Positions 37,166-45,637 of a stretch of 56,833 bases of DNA are shown here, piece after piece (position 1 is the first letter of the stretch; every line of letters starts with the position of its first letter). This DNA is from Polaromonas sp. (GTDB taxonomy: Bacteria > Pseudomonadota > Gammaproteobacteria > Burkholderiales > Burkholderiaceae_C), in NCBI RefSeq assembly GCF_030689685.1, contig NZ_JAUYEY010000084.1, positions 1 to 56,833 of the forward strand, given 5' to 3'. The position numbers were made by a program, and so were the translations under genes. The notes under the pieces are model-generated. The model made no database searches, was not told where the DNA came from, and was given only the letters and a program-made list of their open reading frames with translations.

Positions 37166-37541
37166 GGGAGAACTCCAGAGTTATTGATTGACGTTCACGT
37201 AAAGCATTTGATTCTATGCTGCACATGCACAACGCCCCATCGACCACGGTCTGCGGGGGGGGCATTGCAGAGCACATCGCAAGAATAGAACGACCGTTCT
37301 ATTTAATTATAAAGACCGATTGACACCGAATTAGAGCCGTCGGCCCAATGCGCTGTTGCCCCGGCGACAATTGCCGTCCGTCAATTAACAGACCGATGGG
37401 TCGGTTAATTGGGGTAAGTAGGGACAGACTGCGGCGCATCGCTGACATAAAGTCACGGTTCCGGATGAAACAGCGGCTTCACACCGCCGGATCGTCCCCA
37501 CGAGTAATCTGGTCAGCCTGCTGACCGTTCCGGAGCATTGA
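37166..37541. promoter_or_regulatory. Divergent regulatory region with two operator-like palindromes
   Basis: This 376-bp region between etfB and the TRAP dctP gene contains no gene. AATAGAACG (37284-37292) and CGTTCTATT (37295-37303) form a perfect dyad with a two-base centre. A second dyad, ACCGA/TCGGT around TGGG (37392-37405), has matching outer AATTA/TAATT arms (37383-37410). The layout is that of TetR-family operators. The remainder carries no recognised feature apart from a run of eight Gs (37254-37261). Confidence 0.65.
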
Positions 37542-38552
37542 ATGAAGATCAAACCCATCGTCGCCGCGCTGCTGACCGTCTGCAGCGGTCTTGCCTCCGC
37601 CCAAACCGTGTTGACCGTCTCTAGCTGGTTGCCACCCACTCACACCCTGAGCATGGCCCAAAAAGAATGGTGCGACCTGCTGGAGAAAAACACGGCCGGA
37701 AAAATGAAATGCAACATCCTGCCGCGTGGTGTCACGGCCGCGCCCGGTACGCTGGATGCGGTGAAAAACGGCCTGGCCGATGTGTCTTACACCGTGCACG
37801 GCTACACGCCGGGGCGTTTCCTCTACACCCAGATGTCCGAGTTCCCCTTCCTGGGCAACACCTCGGAGCCGATTTCAGTGGCCTTCAACAAGGTGGCCTT
37901 CAAGAACCCGCAATTCCTGTCTGAGCACCAGGGTGTCAAGGTCATCTCCTTTTTCACGCACGGCCCTGGCATTGTGTTCAACACCAAGCGGCCGGTCACC
38001 ACTGTCGAGGAGCTCGGCGGCCTGAAGTGGCGCGTGGGCGGCGGCATGGTCAATGAGATCTCCAAAGTGCTGAACATGAATGTCACGCTCAAACCCGCAC
38101 CCGACTCTTATGAGCTGCTGTCCGGCGGCGTCATGGATGGGACCCTGTTCCCTGCGGAATCCACCGAGTCCTTCAAGATCGACAAACTGATCAAACATGC
38201 CACGATGTTTCCAGGTGGCCTGTACAACACCAGCTTTGTCTTCATGATGAACCAGGGCAAGTACGACAAGCTCAGCGCTGACGAAAAGAAAGCCGTGGAT
38301 GCGATCTCCGGCGAAGTGGCAGCGCGCATGTTCGGCCGAGGCTGGGACAAGGTGGACCGCCGCGCCATGGCGCTGATGCAGGCCAACAACGTGCAGATCG
38401 TCAAGGCCGATGCAAAATTCGTCGCTGACGTCAAAACAAAAACTGCTCCGCTGGAGCAGAAGTGGATCAAGGACGCCGAGGCCAAGGGCATGAAAGATGC
38501 GGCCAAAGTTCTGGCCGAATTCCGCGCCGAAATCGCCCGCCAGGAAAAGTAA
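37542..38552 (+). CDS. dctP: TRAP transporter substrate-binding protein (DctP family)
   Basis: A 336-residue periplasmic protein. A signal peptide (MKIKPIVAALLTVCSGLASA) precedes TVLTVSSWLPPTHTLSMAQ, and FNTKRPVTTVEELGGLKWRV contains the Arg that binds the substrate carboxylate; PAESTESFKIDKLIKH and FVFMMNQGKYDKLSADEKKAV complete the family pattern. It delivers an organic acid to the DctQM membrane pair encoded downstream. A strong terminator follows, so it is expected to be made in excess over the membrane subunits. Confidence 0.94.
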   Translation: MKIKPIVAALLTVCSGLASAQTVLTVSSWLPPTHTLSMAQKEWCDLLEKNTAGKMKCNILPRGVTAAPGTLDAVKNGLADVSYTVHGYTPGRFLYTQMSEFPFLGNTSEPISVAFNKVAFKNPQFLSEHQGVKVISFFTHGPGIVFNTKRPVTTVEELGGLKWRVGGGMVNEISKVLNMNVTLKPAPDSYELLSGGVMDGTLFPAESTESFKIDKLIKHATMFPGGLYNTSFVFMMNQGKYDKLSADEKKAVDAISGEVAARMFGRGWDKVDRRAMALMQANNVQIVKADAKFVADVKTKTAPLEQKWIKDAEAKGMKDAAKVLAEFRAEIARQEK

Positions 38553-38573
38553 TCCGTCTTACCGTTTTTTTAG

Positions 38574-38606
38574 CGCGGCCTCATGGACAATGAGGCCGCG
38601 TTTTTT
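38574..38606 (+). terminator. Strong rho-independent terminator between dctP and dctQ
   Basis: CGCGGCCTCAT (38574-38584) and ATGAGGCCGCG (38590-38600) form a perfect 11-bp stem with a five-base loop, followed by six Ts. It stands inside the TRAP operon, 22 bp after the dctP stop and 17 bp before the dctQ start. Confidence 0.93.
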
Positions 38607-38623
38607 ATGGATTGAGGCAAAGA

Positions 38624-39109
38624 TTGAACAAGCTGATTGAAACCGTGTGCGGCCTGCTGGCTGCCGCTGCCCTGTTCGCCATCATGGCGCTGACTTTTTT
38701 TGACGTCGGCGGGCGCAAGTTGCTGTCCAATTCCATTCCCGGCTCGCTCGAACTCACGGAGCTGCTGATGGTGGTGGTGATTTTTGCCGCGCTTCCGCTG
38801 GTGTCGCTGCGCGGTGAACATGTGGTGTTCGACTCGCTGGACCACTACCTGCCGCAAGGCCTGCGCAAGATCCAGCGCGCCCTGATGCAGGCCGTCTGCG
38901 CGGCGACCTTGCTGGGCCTGGGCTGGCTGATGTGGCAGGTCGGTGGCCAGTACCTGGAAACCGGTGAAACCACGGCCCAGCTCAAAATTTTGAAAGCGCC
39001 GTTCATGTACGGCATGGCCGCGTTGTGCGCGGTAGCGGGGCTGATCCACCTGGGTCTGGTGTTCCGGCCGTCTGCGGCCGAAGAAGCTGGCGAAGGAGCC
39101 ACGCTGTGA
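38624..39109 (+). CDS. dctQ: TRAP transporter small permease (DctQ family)
   Basis: A 161-residue protein with four predicted membrane helices (about residues 5-28, 45-65, 84-104 and 122-145). The segment FFDVGGRKLLSNSIPGSLELTELLMVVVIF is typical of DctQ. The start is probably TTG 38624, with GAGG six bases upstream; TTG 38612 is an alternative. The stop overlaps the start of dctM. The non-ATG start and preceding terminator both suggest low expression relative to dctP. Confidence 0.87.
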   Translation: MNKLIETVCGLLAAAALFAIMALTFFDVGGRKLLSNSIPGSLELTELLMVVVIFAALPLVSLRGEHVVFDSLDHYLPQGLRKIQRALMQAVCAATLLGLGWLMWQVGGQYLETGETTAQLKILKAPFMYGMAALCAVAGLIHLGLVFRPSAAEEAGEGATL

Positions 39110-40398
39110 TCGAAGCCCTGCTTGGTTTTGCTGCCATCTTCCTTTTGGCGTTGCTGCGCCTGCCGCTGGCCTTTGCGATGGGCCTGGTCGGTATCGTCGG
39201 GATGGGTCTGACGCGCGGCTGGCTTCCGGCCCTGGCCAGCACCGCGCAGGTGGTGCATGAGACCGGGTTTGCCTACACGCTGTCGGTGATTCCGCTGTTC
39301 ATCCTGATGGGAAATTTTGTCGCGAAGGCCGGCCTGGCCCACGAACTCTTCCATGCGGCCTATGCCTTTATCGGCCACCTTCGCGGCGGTCTGGCCCACG
39401 CTACCGTGATGGCCTGTGCGGGTTTCGGCGCGATCTGCGGCTCATCCATCGCGACCGCTGCCACCATGAGCAAGGTGGCTTACCCGTCGATGAAAAAGCT
39501 CGGCTACAGCGACTCGTTATCCACCGGCGTGATTGCCGCCGGCGGCACCCTGGGCATCATGATTCCGCCCTCGACCATCATGGTGATCTACGGCATCGTG
39601 ACGGAAACCAACATCGGCAAGCTGTTCGCGGCCGGCGTGATTCCGGGTCTCCTGATCGCGCTGCTGCTGATGGTGGCGGTTCTCTTCATGACCTTCATGG
39701 ACCCCGAGCATGCGCCGGCCGGAGAAAAAACATCCTGGCCTGATCGCTGGAAAGCCCTGCGCGGCATCTGGGGCGTGCTGCTGCTAATGCTGCTGGTCTT
39801 GGGCGGCATTTACGGCGGCGTGTTCACCGCCACCGAGGGAGCAGGCATAGGCGCGGCCGGCGCCTTCCTCTTTGCGCTGGCACGGCGTCGGCTGACGGTC
39901 AAGGCCACACTGGAAGTGCTGGTGGAATCGGCGCGAACCACCGCCATGCTGTTTACGCTGTTGATTGCGGCGACGATTTTTGCCAACTTCATGAACTTCA
40001 CCTCCATGCCCGGCGACCTGAAAGAGTGGATCACGCATCTCGGACTCCCGCCGGTGATGATCGTCGGCGCCATGATGCTGATCTACGTCGTGCTGGGCAC
40101 CGTGATGGAAGAACTCACCATGGTGCTGCTGACCATCCCGCTGTTTTTCCCGATCGTGATGGCACTCGGCTTCGATCCAGTCTGGTTTGGCGTGCTGATC
40201 GTCATGGTGATCCAGATCGGCCTGATCTCGCCGCCGGTCGGCATGAACCTGTTTGTGCTGAACACCCTGCTGCCCCGTGTCGGTCTGAGCAACATCTTCC
40301 GCGGCGTCTGGCCCTTTGTTTTTATGCAGATCGTGGCGCTGGGCCTGTTGCTGGCCTTCCCGATACTGAGCCTCTGGCTGCCGTCCTTCATGAAGTGA
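39106..40398 (+). CDS. dctM: TRAP transporter large permease (DctM family)
   Basis: A 430-residue, ~12-helix membrane protein: FAMGLVGIVGMGLTRGW, IPLFILMGNFVAKAGLA, ACAGFGAICGSSIATAATM, GGTLGIMIPPSTIMVIYGIV and the C-terminal LISPPVGMNLFVLNTL. It is the sodium-coupled transport subunit. GTG 39106 overlaps the dctQ stop (GTGA) and has AGGAG eight bases upstream. The substrate is probably a carboxylate. Confidence 0.95.
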   Translation: MIEALLGFAAIFLLALLRLPLAFAMGLVGIVGMGLTRGWLPALASTAQVVHETGFAYTLSVIPLFILMGNFVAKAGLAHELFHAAYAFIGHLRGGLAHATVMACAGFGAICGSSIATAATMSKVAYPSMKKLGYSDSLSTGVIAAGGTLGIMIPPSTIMVIYGIVTETNIGKLFAAGVIPGLLIALLLMVAVLFMTFMDPEHAPAGEKTSWPDRWKALRGIWGVLLLMLLVLGGIYGGVFTATEGAGIGAAGAFLFALARRRLTVKATLEVLVESARTTAMLFTLLIAATIFANFMNFTSMPGDLKEWITHLGLPPVMIVGAMMLIYVVLGTVMEELTMVLLTIPLFFPIVMALGFDPVWFGVLIVMVIQIGLISPPVGMNLFVLNTLLPRVGLSNIFRGVWPFVFMQIVALGLLLAFPILSLWLPSFMK

Positions 40399-40410
40399 GG
40401 CACACCAAGC

Positions 40411-41715
40411 TCAGGAGGGCCTGGCCACCTCTTCCCCCGGCTGGGGCCGCGTGTGGATGACCCGTTGTGGGTAGGGAATTTCGACACCGTTGGCGCGCAG
40501 CGACTGCAATATACCCAGGTTGATGCGCGAGCGCAGGTTTTGCTGGCTGTTTTCCGGATCGGTCATCCAGTAGTTCAGGGTGAACTCCAGCCCATCAGCG
40601 CCAAAGTTGGTCAGATTGACCCCGGGAGCGGGATCACGTACCACGCGGTCCTGGCTCAGCGCCGCTTCGGTCAGCAAGCGCATCACCAGCTCCACGTCGC
40701 TGTCGTAAGCCACCGAAACCACGGTGGACTGCAACACGCGCGAGTCGGCCAGTGACAGATTTTCAATGCGATTGCTGATGAACATCTCGTTGGGCACGAT
40801 GGACTCACGCCCACCGAGCGAACGCACGACCGTGTAACGCGCGTTGATGTCGGTAATTCGGCCCTCGAAGTTATCGACCCGGATGTTGTCGCCGATGCGC
40901 ACGCTGCGCTCGGCCAGCATCACAAAACCACTGACATAACTGGCCGCGAGCTTTTGCAGACCAAAACCCACCCCGACGCCGATGGCCCCGCCCAGGACCG
41001 ACAAGGCCGTCAGATCAATCCCGACGGCTGACAGCGCCACCAGCAGACCCACAAACACCAACAGTGCGCGCGTGGCGTTGCTCAGGGCTTTGCGCAGCGA
41101 CAACTGGCCACCAGTGGCCGACTTGAGCAGGCGCGACTCGATGGCGGCCGATACCCACAAGGCAATAAGCAACACAATGCCCGCCGTTAAAGCGCCCTCA
41201 ATCAGGGTGCGCACTGACAGCGTGGAGTCGCCTACTTTCCAGCGTATGTCATCGAGCTCTTCCAGTACCAGCGGCAGCAGGCCGCTGACCCACAGCACCA
41301 TGGCAAGCCAGGCGAGCCAGGAAATACTGCGTTCAAGAACCCGCACAACGGGCGCGTCCACAAACACCACCTGCAACACCTTGACGCCCAGACGAATGAC
41401 TGCCAGCGCGACCAACACCGGAATGGCGATCTTGAACACCGCCAGCGGCAACCAGAGCGCCAGTAGCATGAAGGAAAAATAGGCCAGGCACAAGAGCAGC
41501 AGCGGAAACATCACGCCATCGATGATTTGCCGACCGAACCAGATCGAGCGCTCGTCGGGCAAGGCGCTGGCGCGGCGGACCCCCCAGACCAGTGCCCAGG
41601 CCAGGACCGCGCAGGCCAACAACATGGCCAGTTCGGCCAGCGCACTGGGCTGTGCGATGGTGGCCAGCCACGAATCAAGGTCTTCGATCCGGGCGCTGGG
41701 TTTTACTGCGGCCAT
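40411..41715 (-). CDS. Mechanosensitive ion channel of the MscS family
   Basis: A 434-residue membrane protein. N-terminal helices (about 25-215) precede the MscS pore and beta domain: VLGGAIGVGVGFGLQKLAASYVSGFVMLAERSVRIGDNIRVDNFEGRITDINARYTVVRSLGGRE... contains the glycine/alanine-rich TM3 and GDxI motif, and EFTLNYWMTDPENSQQ lies in the C-terminal domain. It releases solutes on hypo-osmotic shock. I begin at ATG 41715 (AGAGGAAG upstream), which lies inside the last codons of the crotonase gene; the two overlap by 13 bases. Confidence 0.92.
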   Translation of the reverse strand: MAAVKPSARIEDLDSWLATIAQPSALAELAMLLACAVLAWALVWGVRRASALPDERSIWFGRQIIDGVMFPLLLLCLAYFSFMLLALWLPLAVFKIAIPVLVALAVIRLGVKVLQVVFVDAPVVRVLERSISWLAWLAMVLWVSGLLPLVLEELDDIRWKVGDSTLSVRTLIEGALTAGIVLLIALWVSAAIESRLLKSATGGQLSLRKALSNATRALLVFVGLLVALSAVGIDLTALSVLGGAIGVGVGFGLQKLAASYVSGFVMLAERSVRIGDNIRVDNFEGRITDINARYTVVRSLGGRESIVPNEMFISNRIENLSLADSRVLQSTVVSVAYDSDVELVMRLLTEAALSQDRVVRDPAPGVNLTNFGADGLEFTLNYWMTDPENSQQNLRSRINLGILQSLRANGVEIPYPQRVIHTRPQPGEEVARPS

Positions 41716-42500
41716 TGCGGCTTCCTCTTGTCGATAAAGGCCTGCACGCCTTCCTGCGCCACGGGATGCACCATGTTGCAAGCCATGGTCTGCCCGGCCA
41801 ACTGGTAGGCGCTAGCGATGCCGGTTTCGCGCTGCTGGTAGAACAGCGCCTTGCCCATGGCCACGGCCTCGCGGGGTTTGTCCAGAATGGACGCCACCAT
41901 CTGCTCAACGGCGGCATCGAGCTCCTCCAGCGGCACCACGCGGTTGACCAGGCCGCGGGTGCGAGCTTCGTCAGCCGTGATGAAGCCGCCGGTCAGCAGC
42001 ATCTCCATGGCCTGCTTGGCCGGAATGTTACGCACCAGCGGCACGCTGGGCGTGGCGCAGAACAGGCCCACGTCGATGCCGTTGACACCAAACGTCGCGG
42101 GGCTGCCGGCAATCGCCAGGTCGCATTGCGCGACCAATTGGCAACCAGCCGCCGTGGCCACGCCCTGCACACGGGCCAGCACCGGCACCGGCAGGTTCTG
42201 GATGGCCAGCATCATGCGGGTGCACTGCGCAAACAGCTTCTGGTAGTAAGCCAGCTCGGGCTGCGCGCGCATTTCCTTGAGGTTGTGGCCGGCGCAAAAA
42301 GCCTTGCCCTGTGCGGCCAGCACCACGATGCGCGCCTGCGGGTCTGCAGCCACCGCATCGAACGCGGCCTGCAGCGCGGCCAGCATCTCTTCACCCAGGG
42401 TGTTGAAGGCGTCCGGGCGATTCAGCGTGATCCGATTGACACCGCGCGCATCGCGGCTGTGTATCGCCGCATCGGTCATCGCTTGCATCGGCATGTTCAC
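41703..42500 (-). CDS. Enoyl-CoA hydratase/isomerase family protein
   Basis: A 265-residue crotonase: GVNRITLNRPDAFNTLGEEML, GKAFCAGHNLKEMRAQPELAYY and ARVQGVATAAGCQLVAQCDLAIAG supply the oxyanion hole. CAGHNLKEM, rather than CAG-D, marks the ECHDC3-like subgroup common in Burkholderiales. Three in-frame ATGs (42500, 42494, 42482) are possible. Its role is unassigned; it is sandwiched between the deacetylase-like gene and MscS in one minus-strand unit. Confidence 0.88.
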   Translation of the reverse strand: MNMPMQAMTDAAIHSRDARGVNRITLNRPDAFNTLGEEMLAALQAAFDAVAADPQARIVVLAAQGKAFCAGHNLKEMRAQPELAYYQKLFAQCTRMMLAIQNLPVPVLARVQGVATAAGCQLVAQCDLAIAGSPATFGVNGIDVGLFCATPSVPLVRNIPAKQAMEMLLTGGFITADEARTRGLVNRVVPLEELDAAVEQMVASILDKPREAVAMGKALFYQQRETGIASAYQLAGQTMACNMVHPVAQEGVQAFIDKRKPQWPQ

Positions 42501-42508
42501 CGCAGGAA

Positions 42509-43459
42509 TTACAGGTCAGCCAGCACGCGAATATGCGCTTCCACGCTGCGTGCCAGGGCCTTGAGGTTGTAGCCGCCTTCGAGCGAGGAGACGATGCGCC
42601 CGCCCGCGTGGCGATGCGCGACATCCTTGATGCGCTGGGTGATCCAGGCATAGTCCTGCTCGTCCAGACCGAGCTGGCCCAAGTCGTCATCGCGGTGTGC
42701 GTCGAACCCGGCGCTGATGAAAATCATCTGGGGCTTGAAGTCTTCGAGCCGCGGCATCCACATCGCCTCGATCATGTCGCGCACGGCCGCGCCCTTGGTG
42801 TACGCGGGCACGGGGATGTTCACCATGTTGTCGCCGCCGCGGGTGCCGCCGTGCGGGTAAAACGGATGCTGGAAAAAGCTCACCATCAGGATGCGGTCAT
42901 CGCCGCGAATGATGTCTTCGGTGCCGTTGCCGTGGTGCACATCGAAGTCCACGATCGCGACCCGCTCCAGGCCGTGCCGCTCCAGCGCGTATTTGGCGGC
43001 GATCGCCACGTTGTTGAAAAAGCAGAATCCCATGGCGCGGTCATGGCAGGCATGGTGGCCGGGCGGCCGCACCGCACAGAAAGCGTTTTCGACCTCGCCG
43101 GCCATCACCGCATCGGTGGCGGCCAGTGCGGCACCGGCGCCGCGCAGGATGGCGTTCCAGGTGAAGGCATTGAGCGCCGTGTCCGGATCCAGCTGGGCAT
43201 ATTTCGGTCCGCCGGCCAGGGTATCGTCGGCAAGTTGGTCGCCCAGGCCACGGATGCCCGCGATCATCATGCGGTCATGCCCGAGTTCCAGGTCGCCCAG
43301 CGAAGCCAGCGGTGCTTCGCGCCGGTCCAGCGCATCGCCGACGCCGGTGATCAGCAGCCGGTCTTCAATCGCATCAAGCCGCTCCGGACACTCCGGATGA
43401 CCCGGTCCCATTTCATGTTTACGGCAATCGGCATGGGTGAAATACGCAGTGGCATTCAT
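42509..43459 (-). CDS. Histone deacetylase/acetylpolyamine amidohydrolase family protein
   Basis: A 316-residue zinc hydrolase of the arginase-deacetylase fold: GPGHPECPERLDAI, RPPGHHACHDRAMGFCFFNN (catalytic His pair), VAIVDFDVHHGNGTEDI (zinc Asp/His), SAGFDAHRDDDLGQLGLDEQDY (zinc Asp) and LEGGYNLKALARSV. Bacterial members deacetylate polyamines, acetoin-type or small amide substrates. ATG 43459 begins MNATAYFTHADC, the family start. The gene is divergent from moxR with 30 bp between starts. Confidence 0.93.
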   Translation of the reverse strand: MNATAYFTHADCRKHEMGPGHPECPERLDAIEDRLLITGVGDALDRREAPLASLGDLELGHDRMMIAGIRGLGDQLADDTLAGGPKYAQLDPDTALNAFTWNAILRGAGAALAATDAVMAGEVENAFCAVRPPGHHACHDRAMGFCFFNNVAIAAKYALERHGLERVAIVDFDVHHGNGTEDIIRGDDRILMVSFFQHPFYPHGGTRGGDNMVNIPVPAYTKGAAVRDMIEAMWMPRLEDFKPQMIFISAGFDAHRDDDLGQLGLDEQDYAWITQRIKDVAHRHAGGRIVSSLEGGYNLKALARSVEAHIRVLADL

Positions 43460-43489
43460 AACGGAAATTTTTGCGGTAAGGTTGATGGC

Positions 43490-44406
<917 letters not shown>

Positions 44407-44410
<4 letters not shown>

Positions 44411-45525
44411 AGCCTCCGCCAGGAAGAGGACATGCGACCGACGTGGCACGGCAATTTCCCGCCGGGCCGCCCCAAGGGAAATTAGCCCCTCTTCGTGATG
44501 AAAGGGGCAGCGCAACGCCGAAGGCGCGCGAGGCGACCAGCGTGGGGGCCACATTCCTTCGCGGGCGCCTCCAGCAATGGTGGCAAAGCCGCCTACCTCT
44601 CAGCGACAGCGTGCTGCTGACCCAGCGCAACGTCTACATCCTGCCGACACGGCCTGGCCTCATGTTGGCGCTGACACTGCTGGTACTGCTGGTTGCCTCC
44701 ATCAATTACCAGCTCAATCTGGGCTACCTGCTGACCTTTCTGTTGGCTGGCAGCGCCGTCACAGGCATGCATGTGTGCCATGGCACGTTGCGCGGCCTTG
44801 CCATGAATTTGATAGCACCTCCGCCCCAGCACGCGGGGGCTGCAGCCATTTTTTATGTCAAGCTCACGAACACCCGACGCTCTGTCCGCCACGGCATCGG
44901 CCTGAGTGTGTTGAACCCGATCAATGCAAAAAACGGGCTGCACTGGGCCTGGACCGACGTACCGGCCGAAGGCAGCAGCACCGTGCAGGTGGCCTTCACG
45001 CCACCTCGGCGCGGCCTGCACCGCCTGCCCACCCTGACCGCCGAAACACGTTTTCCGCTGGGTACCTTTCGCGTCTGGACCCTCTGGCGGCCTGCTGCGC
45101 AGGTGCTGGTCTACCCCGCGCCAGAACGCCAACCCCCGCCCCTGCCGCCCGGCGAGCCACGTTCCGGCGCGGCCAGCGCAACCGCGCGGGTGCAAAGCAG
45201 CGGCGACTTCGACAGCATACGCAGTTACCGCCGCGGCGACCCGCTCAAACTGGTCATGTGGAAAAAAGCCGCCAAGGCCGACGAGCAGGGCAACGGCCTG
45301 GTGGTGCGCGATGCCCAGCAGGCCCAGCGCCATGAACTCTGGCTGGACTTTGTGCAGACCGGCTCGCTGGACACCGAAGGCCGGCTGGCACGCCTGTGCG
45401 CCTGGGTGCTGCAGGCCGACAAGCTGAGCCTGAGCTATGGCCTGCGACTGCCGGGGGTGCAAATCAAGCCCTCCAGTGGGGAGGCGCACAAACGACTGTG
45501 TCTGGAGGCGCTGGCTTTATGTTGA
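44407..45525 (+). CDS. DUF58-domain membrane protein
   Basis: A 372-residue protein with two membrane helices (about 80-125) and a C-terminal DUF58 region: LPPGEPRSGAASATARVQ, DFDSIRSYRRGDPLKLVMWK and AKADEQGNGLVVRDAQQ. DUF58 proteins work with MoxR and TgpA-type transglutaminases, function unresolved. Two oddities: residues about 19-49 are encoded by a GC-rich dispersed repeat (44463-44553), and residues about 133-151 by a copy of the bipartite repeat (44803-44857). The original start may have lain downstream, near RGRLQQWW. The 4-bp overlap with moxR supports the annotated start. Confidence 0.85.
44463..44553 (+). repeat. GC-rich Burkholderiales-type repeat read in frame in the DUF58 gene
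   Basis: GGGCCGCCCCAAGGGAAATT, AGCCCCTCTTCGTGATGAAA, GGGGCAGCGCAACGC and CAGCGTGGGGGCCA are the successive blocks. The same blocks, in the same order, occur in the E1-beta gene (54985-55056, minus strand). The peptide runs from GPPQ to SVGAT. Confidence 0.75.
44803..44857 (-). repeat. Dispersed bipartite repeat copy inside the DUF58 gene
   Basis: AATTTGATAGCACCTCCGCC, CCAGCACGCGGGGGCTGCAG and CCATTTTTTATG reproduce the repeat layout seen at 31950. It is translated as NLIAPPPQHAGAAAIFYV. Confidence 0.65.
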
Positions 45526-45637
45526 GCAGCGTTTGTGCAAGCGATGTCCAGGAACGATCACCCGTGCATCCGCCCTTTGTTGGATCCTTCGATCAGCCAC
45601 TGGCGCAGGCACTTTCAAGAACCGGCGGGTATGTCAA

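Noticed and set aside
45437..45637. 67-residue extension of the TgpA-like protein
   Set aside because: It overlaps the DUF58 gene, is Cys/Arg-rich, and the conserved first membrane helix begins just after ATG 45638.
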